Assembly (NCBI RefSeq): GCF_021412585.1
Contig: NZ_JAKCMI010000024.1
Coordinates: 18,240 to 82,239, forward strand
Source: Halomonas alkalisoli
GTDB lineage: Bacteria; Pseudomonadota; Gammaproteobacteria; Pseudomonadales; Halomonadaceae
Direction of reading: 5' to 3'
Length of the DNA: 64,000 bases
Shown here in pieces: positions 10,597-19,708 of this stretch (position 1 is the first letter of the stretch; every line of letters begins with the position of its first letter). Below the pieces are notes generated by a model, which saw nothing but the letters and a program-made list of their open reading frames with translations, was not told where the DNA came from and searched no databases. The translations under genes and the position numbers were made by a program.

Positions 10597-12773
10597 CACC
10601 ACGCAATGCCCGCCCGCAACCCCAGGTCCTGCTGATGGTGCCTACCAGCGTGGGTGTCGGGCTGACATCGGCCAGCCTGGGCCTGATGCAGGCTCTCGAT
10701 ACCATCGGCCTCAAGGCCGGCTTCCTCAAGCCGTTTCGCCAGGACGAACTCAACGGCCCCGGGCCCGACCGTTCCACCGCCCTGGTCAGCAGTACCCTGG
10801 GGCTGGATGCGCCGCCACCCATGCCCCAGGCCGAGATGGAGCGGCTGCTGCGCCAGGACCGGCTCGATGTGCTCATGGAGCAGGTGATCGAGCTGCATGA
10901 CCAGGCCATCGAGCGCCAGGCGGGAACGGCACCGGAACTGATCGTGGTGGAAGGGGTGGTGCCGACGGCTCACGGCACCTACGCCACCCAGCTCAACACC
11001 CACTTGGCCCACGCCCTCAATGCCCGCATCATCCTGGTGGGCAGCGGTGACACGGTCGAACCTCGGGCCCTGGCCGAGCAGTTGGACATGCATGCCCAGG
11101 CCTTCGGCGGTATCGGCTCCGCTCGAACCCTGGGCTGCATCCTGATGCGCATGCCCAACCCGCCCGGCAGCGAAGCGCCGCCACTGCTCGCTCCCGGTGG
11201 CCGCATGCAGGTCGATGAGAGCCTGCTGGCCGAGCTGCGCCGTTATTCGCCTGCCCTGGCCACCGACCGCTTCCACCTGATCGGCGTGGTGCCCTATAAC
11301 GCCGCCCTGATCGCCCCGCGGGTCGTCGACGTGGCACGTGCCCTGAACGCGCGTTTCCTCAGTGAAGGCGACGCTGCCAACCGCCGGGTGCTCTCCACCA
11401 GCCTCTGCGCCCGTAGCGCCGCCAACGCCCTCCACGCCTTCCGACCCGGCAACCTCATCGTCACCTCGGGCGATCGTGACGACATCGTGCTCGCCTCGGC
11501 GCTGGCCACCATGAACGGCGTGCCCATGGCCGGGGTGCTGCTGACCAACGGCTACATGCCCAACGACAACATGATCGAGATGTGCCGTCCCGCCCTGAAG
11601 ACCGGCATGCCCGTGCTGGCCGTGGATACCGACAGCTTCACCACGGCCAAGGACCTGGGGCGGATGGGCAATGACATTCCCATGGACGACCTGGAACGCG
11701 CCGAGCAGGTGACGCGCTTCGTGGCCGAGCACATCGACCTGCAGTGGCTGAAGGACCACCTGAGCCGAGGCTACGCCAGCCGGCTTTCGCCCTCGGCCTT
11801 CCGCTACCAGCTGGTCAAGCTCGCCCAGCAGGCGGACCGACGCATCGTCCTGCCCGAAGGCAGCGAACCGCGCACCGTGGAAGCCGCCGCCATCTGCCAA
11901 CGGCGAGGGATCGCGCGCTGCGTGCTGCTGGCTCGTCGCGAGGAGGTCGAGGAGGTGGCGCGAAACCGCGGCATCGAGCTGCCGGAAGGACTGGAGATCA
12001 TCGACCCGGAATCGATACGGTCCCGCTACGTCGCGCCCATGGTCGAACGGCGCGGTGGCAAGGTTAACGCGCTGACCGCCGAGGATCAGCTCCAGGACAA
12101 CGTGGTGCTGGGCACCATGATGCTGCAGCTCGACGAGGTCGATGGCCTGGTCTCGGGCGCGATTCATACCACCGCCAATACCGTGCGTCCGGCCTTCCAA
12201 CTGATCAAGACCGCCACCGACTACCGCCAGGTATCGTCGATCTTCTTCATGCTACTGCCCGAGCAGGTGGTGGTCTATGGCGACTGCGCGGTCAATCCCG
12301 ACCCCGACGCCGAGGCGCTGGCCGAGATTGCCATCCAGAGCGCCCGCTCCGCCCAGGCCTTCGGTATCGAGCCCCGGGTCGCCATGATCAGCTACTCCAC
12401 CGGCGAGTCGGGCAGCGGCGTCGACGTGGAGAAGGTTCGCGAGGCCACCCGGCTGGCACGCCAGCAGGCGCCGGACCTGCTGATCGACGGGCCGCTGCAG
12501 TACGATGCCGCCGCCATCGAGAGCGTCGGCCGCCAGAAGGCGCCCGATTCACCGGTGGCCGGGCGCGCCACGGTGTTCGTCTTCCCCGACCTCAACACCG
12601 GCAACACCACCTACAAGGCGGTGCAACGCAGCGCCCGGGTGGTCAGCGTCGGCCCCATGCTGCAGGGCCTCAACAAGCCGGTGAACGACCTCTCCCGCGG
12701 CGCCCTGGTGGACGACATCGTCTATACCATCGCTCTGACGGCGATTCAGGCAGCGCAGCGGATGAAACTCTAG
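10593..12773 (+). CDS. pta: Phosphate acetyltransferase (two-domain type)
   Basis: The 726-residue protein converts acetyl-CoA plus phosphate to acetyl phosphate. An N-terminal P-loop-like regulatory domain ([19 protein letters not shown]) leads to a DRTGG domain around residues 230-340. The catalytic PTA domain begins near residue 395 with [12 protein letters not shown] and includes DGPLQYDAA and [10 protein letters not shown]. This is the long enteric/pseudomonad form. It is translationally coupled to ackA. It converges with thiO, and the two stop codons share the CTAG at 12770-12773. Confidence 0.97.
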
Positions 12774-13927
12774 AGCAAGAAAGTCTCGCCATCCTCTGTT
12801 TCGCTACAACCCCGCTCCCGGAGGCGCTTCGACGGCTGGTAGGGAGCGGGGTCGATCCGGGTGGGTCGACCCAATAGCTGGTCGACCAGCAGTCGTGTCG
12901 CCGCTGGCGCCAGCACCAGGCCGTTGCGGTAGTGCCCGGCGTTGACATGGAGCCCCTCGATGCCGGGCACCGCACCAATGAACGGAATGCCATCCGGCGC
13001 CGCGGGCCGGAGCCCGGCCCAGTGGTGCTCGATCTCGCACTCGGCCAGTGCCGGCAACATGGCGATGGCGCTTTGTCGCAGCGACTCCCGCGCCGCCTCG
13101 GTGGGGCGTTTGTCGAAATCCGCCTGTTCCAGAGTCGAGCCGACAAGCACACGGCCGTCGGCGCGCGGTATCAGATAGCGCCCATCGGCCAGCACCACGC
13201 GCTCCAGCAGCTGCCTGCCACCGGGCATCGGCGGCGTACGGAACAGCATCATCTGGCCCTTCACGGGCCGCACAGGTAGCGCGACCCCGATGCTACCCAG
13301 CAGGACCCCGCTCCAGGCACCGCCGCACACAATCACCTGCCCTGCCGTGATACGTCCCAGGGATGTATCCACCCCTGTTACACGCCCCTCTTCCATGCAC
13401 AGTGCTTCGACCGATGCCCCCTCCTGCAGGGTAACGCCGGGCAACGACATGAGATGGGCTCGCAGTGCCTGACAGAGCCGTGGGTTGCGGACACTGCCCA
13501 GGGTCGGCATCCAAAGGCCACTGGGCACGCCTGCCGCCAACCAAGGCTCCTTGCGGTAGATGAATGCCGCATCGACGACCTCAAGCGGCTTGTTGGCACG
13601 TTTCGCCCACTCGAACGCCCTGTCGCCGTCGTCGACCCGCAGGTAGAGCAGCCCCTTCTGGCGATACTCGGCATCGATACCCGTCGCCTCCAGCAGCTGT
13701 GCCGTCAGCGCGGCGTACTCGTCCTCGGCCTGCCGCGCCAGGTTGGAAACCGGCTCGCTATAGCGCCAGGGGTAGAGGGGCGAGACGATACCTCCTCCGG
13801 CCCATGACGCCTCCTGCCCGCACTTTCCTCGCTCCACCAGGGTGACGGTACGCCCGGCTGAAGCCAGCTGCCAGGCGGTCATCATGCCGATGACGCCCCC
13901 ACCGATAATCAGAAAGTCTTTCACCAT
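12770..13927 (-). CDS. thiO: Glycine oxidase ThiO (FAD-dependent D-amino-acid oxidase family)
   Basis: The 385-residue flavoprotein has a dinucleotide-binding start, IIGGGVIGMMTAWQLASAGR, then ERGKCGQEASWAGGGI and the late motif HWAGLRPAAPDGIPFIG typical of ThiO. It oxidises glycine to iminoglyoxylate, the C2-N donor for the thiazole of thiamine in aerobes. The ATG at 13927 follows AAGGGG. No TPP riboswitch precedes it, unlike tenA and thiC. It lies 195 bases downstream of an ABC transporter operon on the same strand. A paralogous glycine/D-amino-acid oxidase role is possible. Confidence 0.85.
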   Translation of the reverse strand: MVKDFLIIGGGVIGMMTAWQLASAGRTVTLVERGKCGQEASWAGGGIVSPLYPWRYSEPVSNLARQAEDEYAALTAQLLEATGIDAEYRQKGLLYLRVDDGDRAFEWAKRANKPLEVVDAAFIYRKEPWLAAGVPSGLWMPTLGSVRNPRLCQALRAHLMSLPGVTLQEGASVEALCMEEGRVTGVDTSLGRITAGQVIVCGGAWSGVLLGSIGVALPVRPVKGQMMLFRTPPMPGGRQLLERVVLADGRYLIPRADGRVLVGSTLEQADFDKRPTEAARESLRQSAIAMLPALAECEIEHHWAGLRPAAPDGIPFIGAVPGIEGLHVNAGHYRNGLVLAPAATRLLVDQLLGRPTRIDPAPYQPSKRLRERGCSETEDGETFLL

Positions 13928-14067
13928 GACCCCTTAAGTCGTGAAGCCGAGTACCAAACCAGCGGCCCGGCCGGCATCGCCATCCCACCTGCCGCCATAG
14001 CTTACCTTGCCAGCTTCCCTGTCGTCTTCAGCACATGCGTCTCAGCACATACGCTCCAAACGCGATA

Positions 14068-14087
14068 CGCCCCGCGAAGGCGGGGCG
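14068..14087 (-). terminator. Hairpin after the ABC transporter operon
   Basis: CGCCCCGC-GAAG-GCGGGGCG is a perfect 8-bp stem with a four-base loop, 36 bases past the stop of the last permease gene. A T-run is lacking, so termination strength is uncertain. Confidence 0.55.
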
Positions 14088-14122
14088 CAGAGGGTGGTGC
14101 AACAAAATCTGAGACTCGCTGT

Positions 14123-14950
14123 TCAGGCCGCCCCTTTCAACCGCTCGCTGCGCCGACGCAACAGCTCCATGGTCACCAGCAGCAGGGTCGACATCAGGAT
14201 CAGGATGGTGGCCATGGCGGCGATGGCCGGGCTGATGTTCTCGCGAATGCCGGAGAACATCTGGATCGGCAGGGTGCGCTCGGTGGGGCTGGCGATGAAC
14301 AGTGCCACCACTACCTCATCGAACGACGTGGCAAAGGCGAACAGGCCGCCGGACACCACCCCGGGCACGATCTGCGGTAGTACCACGGTGAAGAAGACCC
14401 GCAGCGGGTTGGCGCCGAGACTGGCGCCGGCCCGCACCTGGTTGAAGTCGAACCCCTGCAGGGTAGCGTTCACGGTAATCACAACGAAGGGAACACCCAG
14501 CACGGTATGGGCCAGGACCAGGCCGGCATAGGAGTTGAGCAGGCCCACCTGGGCGAAGAAGAAGTACATCCCCACCGCCACGATCACCAGCGGCACCACC
14601 ATGGGGGAGATGAGCAGCGCAATGATCAGCCCCTTGCCGGGGAAATCGGCCCGATTGAGCCCTACCGCGGCCAGGGTGCCGAAGGTCATCGCCAGCAGGG
14701 TCGCCAATGGTGCCACGATCAGGCTGTTCTTCAACGCGTCCATCCAGGGGCCGGATGGATTGAAGATGGCCTCATACCAACGCAGTGAGAACCCCGGCAG
14801 CGGATAGGTCAGGAAGGAGCTGCTGCTGAACGATAGCGGAATGATCACCAGCACCGGGGTGATCAGAAACAACAGGACCAGGCCGCAGAATCCGCGGAAG
14901 AACCAGAACCAGACCTTTTCTATCGGCGATGCATAGGGCGGCAGAGCCAT
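14123..14950 (-). CDS. ABC transporter permease, PotC type
   Basis: The 275-residue inner-membrane protein has six predicted helices and the EAA loop ASLGANPLRVFFTVVLPQIVPGV near residues 180-200, which contacts the ATPase. It matches the second permease of spermidine/putrescine-type importers (PotC/PotI). It starts 19 bases after the other permease ends, and an AGGAGAA site precedes the ATG. It is the last gene of the four-gene importer. The substrate may be a polyamine or another small amine or carboxylate. Confidence 0.9.
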   Translation of the reverse strand: MALPPYASPIEKVWFWFFRGFCGLVLLFLITPVLVIIPLSFSSSSFLTYPLPGFSLRWYEAIFNPSGPWMDALKNSLIVAPLATLLAMTFGTLAAVGLNRADFPGKGLIIALLISPMVVPLVIVAVGMYFFFAQVGLLNSYAGLVLAHTVLGVPFVVITVNATLQGFDFNQVRAGASLGANPLRVFFTVVLPQIVPGVVSGGLFAFATSFDEVVVALFIASPTERTLPIQMFSGIRENISPAIAAMATILILMSTLLLVTMELLRRRSERLKGAA

Positions 14951-14969
14951 TATTCTTCTCCTGAGCGGT

Positions 14970-16229
14970 TCAGTGCCTGATCATCTGCTTGCGGTTCACC
15001 AGGCGGTGGTAAACCAGGTAGAGCATCAGCGTTACCACCAGCAGGATGCTGCCAAGTGCCGCTGCCATACCCCAGTTATTGGTGCTGTTGGTGTAATAGG
15101 CCACGTAGTAGCTGACCATCTGGTCCGCCGGTCCGCCTACCAGGGCCGGAGTGATGTAGTAGCCCAGCGCCATGATGAAGACGAGGATCGTGCCTGCCGC
15201 GATGCCGGAAATCGTCTGGGGAACATAGACCTGCCAGAAGGCGGCGAAGGGATGCGCGCCCAGCGATACGGCGGCGCGCTGGTAGCTGGGCGAGATGCCC
15301 TTCATCACGCTGTAGAGCGGCAGCACCATGAACGGCAGCAGGATATGCACCATGGCGAAGAAGACGCCGATGCGGTTGAACACCAGCTGTAGCGGAGAGT
15401 CGATTACGCCCGTGGCCATCAGTGACTGGTTTACCAGGCCATTGGACTGCAACAGGATGATCCAGGCCGCGGTGCGCACCAGCAGCGACGTCCAGAACGG
15501 CAATAACACCAGTATCATCAGCAAGTTACTGGTTTTCGCCGGCAGCGTGGCCAGCAGGTAGGCCAGCGGAAAACCCAGTGCGAGGCAGATCAGCGTGACG
15601 CCTCCGGCGATCACCAGGGTACGCTGGAATACCGCCTGATAGAGACGGTCGCCTTCACCGATACGTTGAATCTGGCCGGTGTCGCCGCGCTCGAGATCCA
15701 CCGACGCCAGCAGATAGCGGTCCGTGGTCGGCGGTGCCGCGCGCTGGATACCCAGCCAGGTGGCTGTTTCGCCCCAGGCCTCATCGATCTCGACCAGGGT
15801 GGCCGTCCAATTGCCATCGGCATCGAGACTCGCAGGCAGGCCTCGCAACGTGCGCATCAGCAGGCTGCGGTACTGGGTATCCTCATAGTTGAGGCGGCGC
15901 CCGATGCGCCCCAGCCCACCCCCCTGGCGCGAATCACGCAGCTCGGCGGCGAAGGCAGCCATGGTGGACTCATCGGGCAGTCCGGTACCGTCCCACCGCT
16001 GCAAACCGGCCGTGGTAAGCGGCATGACCGATTCCAGCTCGGTGTTGTCGACGCTACGCCACAGCATGCTGCCGATGGGCACGACGAAAACGACAATGAG
16101 AAACAGCGCCAGCGGTGCTACCAGCCCGAATGCCTTCCATTTGCGCAGCCGCTCGGCGCGTCGCAGCTGCGCCTTGAGCGTACCCGCCGGCCTGGGCGGC
16201 GGCTGCGAAGCCGCAATGGTCGTGGTCAT
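14970..16229 (-). CDS. ABC transporter permease, PotB type, with a large periplasmic insert
   Basis: The 419-residue permease is much longer than standard PotB (about 285). After the first helix near residues 35-57 there is a hydrophilic stretch of roughly 130 residues before the second helix at about residue 205. The conserved membrane core follows, with EAA loop VSLGAHPFAAFWQVYVPQTI near residue 320. Inserts of this kind occur in a subset of PotB-like permeases, and their role is unknown. It lies between the binding-protein gene and the PotC-type gene in one operon. Confidence 0.9.
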   Translation of the reverse strand: MTTTIAASQPPPRPAGTLKAQLRRAERLRKWKAFGLVAPLALFLIVVFVVPIGSMLWRSVDNTELESVMPLTTAGLQRWDGTGLPDESTMAAFAAELRDSRQGGGLGRIGRRLNYEDTQYRSLLMRTLRGLPASLDADGNWTATLVEIDEAWGETATWLGIQRAAPPTTDRYLLASVDLERGDTGQIQRIGEGDRLYQAVFQRTLVIAGGVTLICLALGFPLAYLLATLPAKTSNLLMILVLLPFWTSLLVRTAAWIILLQSNGLVNQSLMATGVIDSPLQLVFNRIGVFFAMVHILLPFMVLPLYSVMKGISPSYQRAAVSLGAHPFAAFWQVYVPQTISGIAAGTILVFIMALGYYITPALVGGPADQMVSYYVAYYTNSTNNWGMAAALGSILLVVTLMLYLVYHRLVNRKQMIRH

Positions 16230-16328
16230 GGCCTTCTCCCACTGATGACGACCGGCGTGACCCAGCGAGCCGGGTCACACCACAGGAAACGGGGCAGCGG
16301 CCGGGAAGCCGCTGCCGACGTCGTGGGA

Positions 16329-17390
16329 TCAGCGCGCCGCCCAGGCGTTGAAGCGCTGTTCCAGTTCCTCGCCGTAATCGACCCAGAAGCCGGTATCCAC
16401 GGCCAGTGCACCTGCCATATTCTCTTCATGGGTTGGCATGCGCCGCGCCTGCTCCTCATCGAGCTGGGCGATGGCATCCGGATGCACCGGCCCGTAGGGA
16501 ATCTGACTGGAGTAGGCGGCCTGGTTCTCGGGCTGGCTGGCGAAGGCGATGAAGTCGTAGGCTTCGTCGACATACTCGCTGCCCGACACGATGGCCCAGT
16601 AATCCAGGTCGTAGATACTCTCGTTCCAGACGATCTCCAGGTTGCTGCCCTCTTCCTGAGCCGCGGCGATGCGCCCATTGTAGGAAGAGGTCATGACCAC
16701 GTCACCGGCAACCAGCCACTGGGGCGGCTGCGCACCCGCTTCCCACCACTGGATGTGCTCCTTGATCTCATCGAGCTTGGCAAAGGCGCGGTCGACGCCT
16801 TCCGGCGATTCGAGCACCTCGTAGACCTCATCGGCAGGCACGCCGTCGGCCATCAGCGCGAACTCCAGGGTGTACTTGGCGCCGCGACGCAGGCCACGGG
16901 TGCCGGGAAACTGCTCCACATCCCAGAAATCGGCCCAGGAGGTCGGCGGCGTGTCCAGAGCGTCGGCATCGTAGGCCAGTACCGTGGACCAGACGAAGGT
17001 ACCGACACCGCACTCATCGAATGCCGAGTCGATCAGCTCGTTACCCAGGCCCAGCCGGCCCCAGTCGATGGGCTCGAACAGCCCCTCGAAACAGCCGCGG
17101 ACCAGCTCGGGAGACTCCATCTCCACAAGGTCCCAACTGACGTTGCCGGTCTCGACCATGGCACGGATCCGCGACAGCTCACCGTTGTAGTCGCCCGGCG
17201 TGAGGTTGATGCCCGTGCTCTCCTGGAAGGGGCCGTAATAGGCCTGCTGCATGGCGTCACCGGACGCACCGCCAAAGGAGATGACGGTCAATGCCTGGGC
17301 ACCGCTGGAAACGGCCAGCCCCGCCGTCAGCAGGCTGCCGATGGCGACGCTGCGGCCAAGACGCGAAAGTGGGAAACGGCTGTGAGTCAT
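16329..17390 (-). CDS. Periplasmic substrate-binding protein, PotD/PotF type
   Basis: The 353-residue protein has a signal peptide (basic start, then IGSLLTAGLAVSSGAQA). The mature part begins LTVISFGGASGDAMQQAYYGPF, the family signature of extracellular solute-binding proteins of the spermidine/putrescine group. It is annotated by family, since the ligand cannot be deduced. GGGAGAAAGAT precedes the ATG. It lies between the ATPase gene and the two permease genes, so it supplies ligand to that importer. Confidence 0.9.
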   Translation of the reverse strand: MTHSRFPLSRLGRSVAIGSLLTAGLAVSSGAQALTVISFGGASGDAMQQAYYGPFQESTGINLTPGDYNGELSRIRAMVETGNVSWDLVEMESPELVRGCFEGLFEPIDWGRLGLGNELIDSAFDECGVGTFVWSTVLAYDADALDTPPTSWADFWDVEQFPGTRGLRRGAKYTLEFALMADGVPADEVYEVLESPEGVDRAFAKLDEIKEHIQWWEAGAQPPQWLVAGDVVMTSSYNGRIAAAQEEGSNLEIVWNESIYDLDYWAIVSGSEYVDEAYDFIAFASQPENQAAYSSQIPYGPVHPDAIAQLDEEQARRMPTHEENMAGALAVDTGFWVDYGEELEQRFNAWAAR

Positions 17391-17423
17391 ATCTTTCTCC
17401 CGGTCACTGAGACCTTTTTTGTT

Positions 17424-17474
17424 GATATGGAACGTTGCTGATATGGAACGCTGTTGCTATGAAACGCTGTTGCT
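17424..17474. repeat. Imperfect three-copy tandem repeat in the ATPase/binding-protein gap
   Basis: Three adjacent variants of GATATGGAACGCTGTTGCT occur at 17424-17439 (3-bp deletion), 17440-17458 (complete) and 17459-17474 (5' shortened). They fill part of the 139-base untranslated gap. They may affect mRNA processing or relative expression, but nothing proves a function. Confidence 0.6.
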
Positions 17475-17529
17475 GCATCTTGCCCGTCCGGCATAGCCTC
17501 TGGCCGTGCAGGCGGCTCTCTGGATACGT

Positions 17530-18648
17530 TCAGGAGGCGTTCAGCGCGCGAACGTCCTCGTCCCGCCAGCCGAGCTCCACCACATCGCCCGACTGCATGC
17601 TGCTGGTGAACTCATCCACGGGGACGCGGGCCACGAAGTCGTCGTTGCCGGCGAGTTCACAGCGCACCCGCATGTGATCCCCGAGGTAGATGAACTCCCG
17701 CACACGCGCCTGCAAGCGGTTGGGCAACTGCCGTGACGCGCCATTGAGCTTGATGCGCTCGGGGCGAATCGACAGCCGAGTGGCATCGCCTGCCCCCAGG
17801 TTGGGACCGAGCAGCGCACCGGTATTCAGGCCCCCACCGAAGCTGACCCGGCATTGGCGACCTTCCACGGACTCGATGCGGCCGGGCAGGGTATTGTTTT
17901 CGCCAATGAACTGGGCAACGAAGGCATTGGCCGGGTATTCGTAGAGATTGCTCGGGGTGTCGATCTGCTGGATGATCCCGTCGTCGAAGACCGCCACCCG
18001 ATCCGACATGGTCAGTGCCTCGCCCTGATCATGGGTGACGAACACTACCGTCAGCCCCAACTGCTCATGAAGCTGCTTGATCTCCAGCTGCATGTGCTCG
18101 CGCAACTGCTTGTCGAGTGCACCGAGGGGCTCATCCATCAGTATCAACTGCGGCTCGAAGACCAGGGCGCGGGCCAGGGCGACCCGCTGCTGCTGTCCAC
18201 CGGAAAGCTGTGTCGGTCGTCGTCGGGCGAATTCGCCCAGCTTGATCATATCCAGTATCTCGGCCACCTTGCGGTCGGCCTCGGCGGCGGGCATCTTGCG
18301 TGTCTTGAGCGGGTAGCGGATGTTCTCTTCCACCGTCATGTGGGGAAAGAGCGCATAGTTCTGGAATACCATGCCGAAGTTGCGCTTGTGGGGAGGCACG
18401 CTGTTGAGGCGCTGGGTGCCCAGGTAGATATCCCCATTGGTAGGCACCTCGAAGCCGGCGAGCATCATCAGGCAGGTTGTCTTGCCGGAACCGGAAGGAC
18501 CCAGCAGGGTAACGAACTCCCCCTGGTGGATGGTGAGGTTGAGATCCTTCACCACCAGGTTCTCGCCATCGAAGGTCTTCTGTACCGCATCGAAGCGAAC
18601 CAGGGGCGGCGCTGGGTGGGAGGGTTCGCTGGTATTATTGTTTGGCAT
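17530..18648 (-). CDS. ABC transporter ATP-binding protein, PotA type
   Basis: The 372-residue ATPase has Walker A GPSGSGKTT, signature LSGGQQQRVALARAL and Walker B LILMDEPLGALD, followed by the switch His in VFVTHDQGEA. A C-terminal TOBE-like regulatory domain begins after residue 245. It powers the importer encoded downstream. The start at 18648 is preferred. An in-frame TTG 39 bases upstream would add residues not expected in PotA homologues. It is the first gene of the four-gene minus-strand operon. Confidence 0.92.
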   Translation of the reverse strand: MPNNNTSEPSHPAPPLVRFDAVQKTFDGENLVVKDLNLTIHQGEFVTLLGPSGSGKTTCLMMLAGFEVPTNGDIYLGTQRLNSVPPHKRNFGMVFQNYALFPHMTVEENIRYPLKTRKMPAAEADRKVAEILDMIKLGEFARRRPTQLSGGQQQRVALARALVFEPQLILMDEPLGALDKQLREHMQLEIKQLHEQLGLTVVFVTHDQGEALTMSDRVAVFDDGIIQQIDTPSNLYEYPANAFVAQFIGENNTLPGRIESVEGRQCRVSFGGGLNTGALLGPNLGAGDATRLSIRPERIKLNGASRQLPNRLQARVREFIYLGDHMRVRCELAGNDDFVARVPVDEFTSSMQSGDVVELGWRDEDVRALNAS

Positions 18649-18933
18649 GGTTTCACCCGCAGTTAGAAATGGGTGCTGCGACGTCAATAATTACAGACGT
18701 TCACACAAAATATCCACATTCCAAGCTATGCATCTGCCAAGCTCACGTCAAGTATATTCCACATTTTCTTTAGCCGTAGACCCTTTTCGACCACCTGACT
18801 CGTCCATGCAACGCTACGGAAAACTCCCCGGTCGAGAGCTGCCGGATGGGGGGCGGAACAAAGGGCCCTTTCCCACGTGCGTCCGCTAGCCTAGAGTGGA
18901 GTCATGTTACGCAGTAAATCAGGAGGCTAGCCC
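18649..18933. promoter_or_regulatory. Divergent promoter region between the ABC operon and the methyltransferase
   Basis: The 285-base gap contains no convincing gene. It holds two similar AT-rich words (TATCCACATTCC near 18711 and TATTCCACATTTTC near 18755) and a 12-bp perfect palindrome AAAGGGCCCTTT at 18860-18871. These are plausible regulatory positions, but neither can be linked to a known regulator. Confidence 0.35.
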
Positions 18934-19536
18934 ATGACGGCTCAAGACCGACCCTCGGTCATGGCAGGGACCGAGCGACGCGCTCAGCTCTCGCTATTCG
19001 CTCGCAACTTCTTCAAGCACCCCCGGATGCTGGGCTCCATCATTCCCAGCTCACCGTACCTGGTCCGGCGGCTGCTCGAACCGGTCGACTGGGAGCGCGC
19101 TCGCGTCATCGTCGAGTACGGTCCCGGGGTCGGCACGATCACAAGGGAGATCCTGAGCCGCCTGCACCCGGAGGCGACACTGGTGGTCATAGAGACCAAC
19201 GAGGAGTTCGTCGACTTCCTGCAGCGCTCCATACTCGATCCACGCCTGCAGATAATCAGCGGCTCCGCCGAGACGATTCAGGCCGAACTCGAACGACTCG
19301 GCCTGCCCGCCGCCGACTACGTGGTGGCGGGCATTCCCTTCAGCACCATGCCGGCGGAGATTCGCGAACGCATCCTCGAGGGCAGCCGGAAAGCGCTGCT
19401 GCCGGAGGGCGCCATGCTGGTCTACCAGTTTTCACCCAAGGTCCTGCCCGACCTGCGTCAGGTCTTTTCCGCCGTGGAATGCGGCTTCGAGCCCATCAAC
19501 ATTCCCCCGGCGAAAGTCTATTTCTGCCGCCCCTGA
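18934..19536 (+). CDS. Class I methyltransferase, phospholipid N-methyltransferase (PmtA)-like
   Basis: The 200-residue protein begins with the FARNFFKHPRMLGSIIPSSPYLVRRL block typical of COG3963 phospholipid methyltransferases. The SAM loop VEYGPGVGTITREIL follows near residue 60, and VVAGIPFSTMP near residue 130 is the catalytic loop. Relatives methylate phosphatidylethanolamine or are annotated as rRNA adenine methyltransferase-like. Whether this one makes phosphatidylcholine is not known. GGAGG lies upstream of the ATG. Confidence 0.8.
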   Translation: MTAQDRPSVMAGTERRAQLSLFARNFFKHPRMLGSIIPSSPYLVRRLLEPVDWERARVIVEYGPGVGTITREILSRLHPEATLVVIETNEEFVDFLQRSILDPRLQIISGSAETIQAELERLGLPAADYVVAGIPFSTMPAEIRERILEGSRKALLPEGAMLVYQFSPKVLPDLRQVFSAVECGFEPINIPPAKVYFCRP

Positions 19537-19708
19537 CCCGGCCTCACACCGGGGCGGCATGCGAATGCACGTCCCGGCCAGGTACCCCCTGCCCATGCAC
19601 GACGGATCACCCTAGGCTCTGTCCGAAAACTGGTTCAGGGTGTTCAATGGGAATATCCTCTAGGGATTGCATACCCGCACGACCCGAACTGTACACAGGG
19701 AGAAAGAA

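Noticed and set aside
15666..17441. 591-codon plus-strand open frame
   Set aside because: It spans two clear minus-strand ABC genes antisense.
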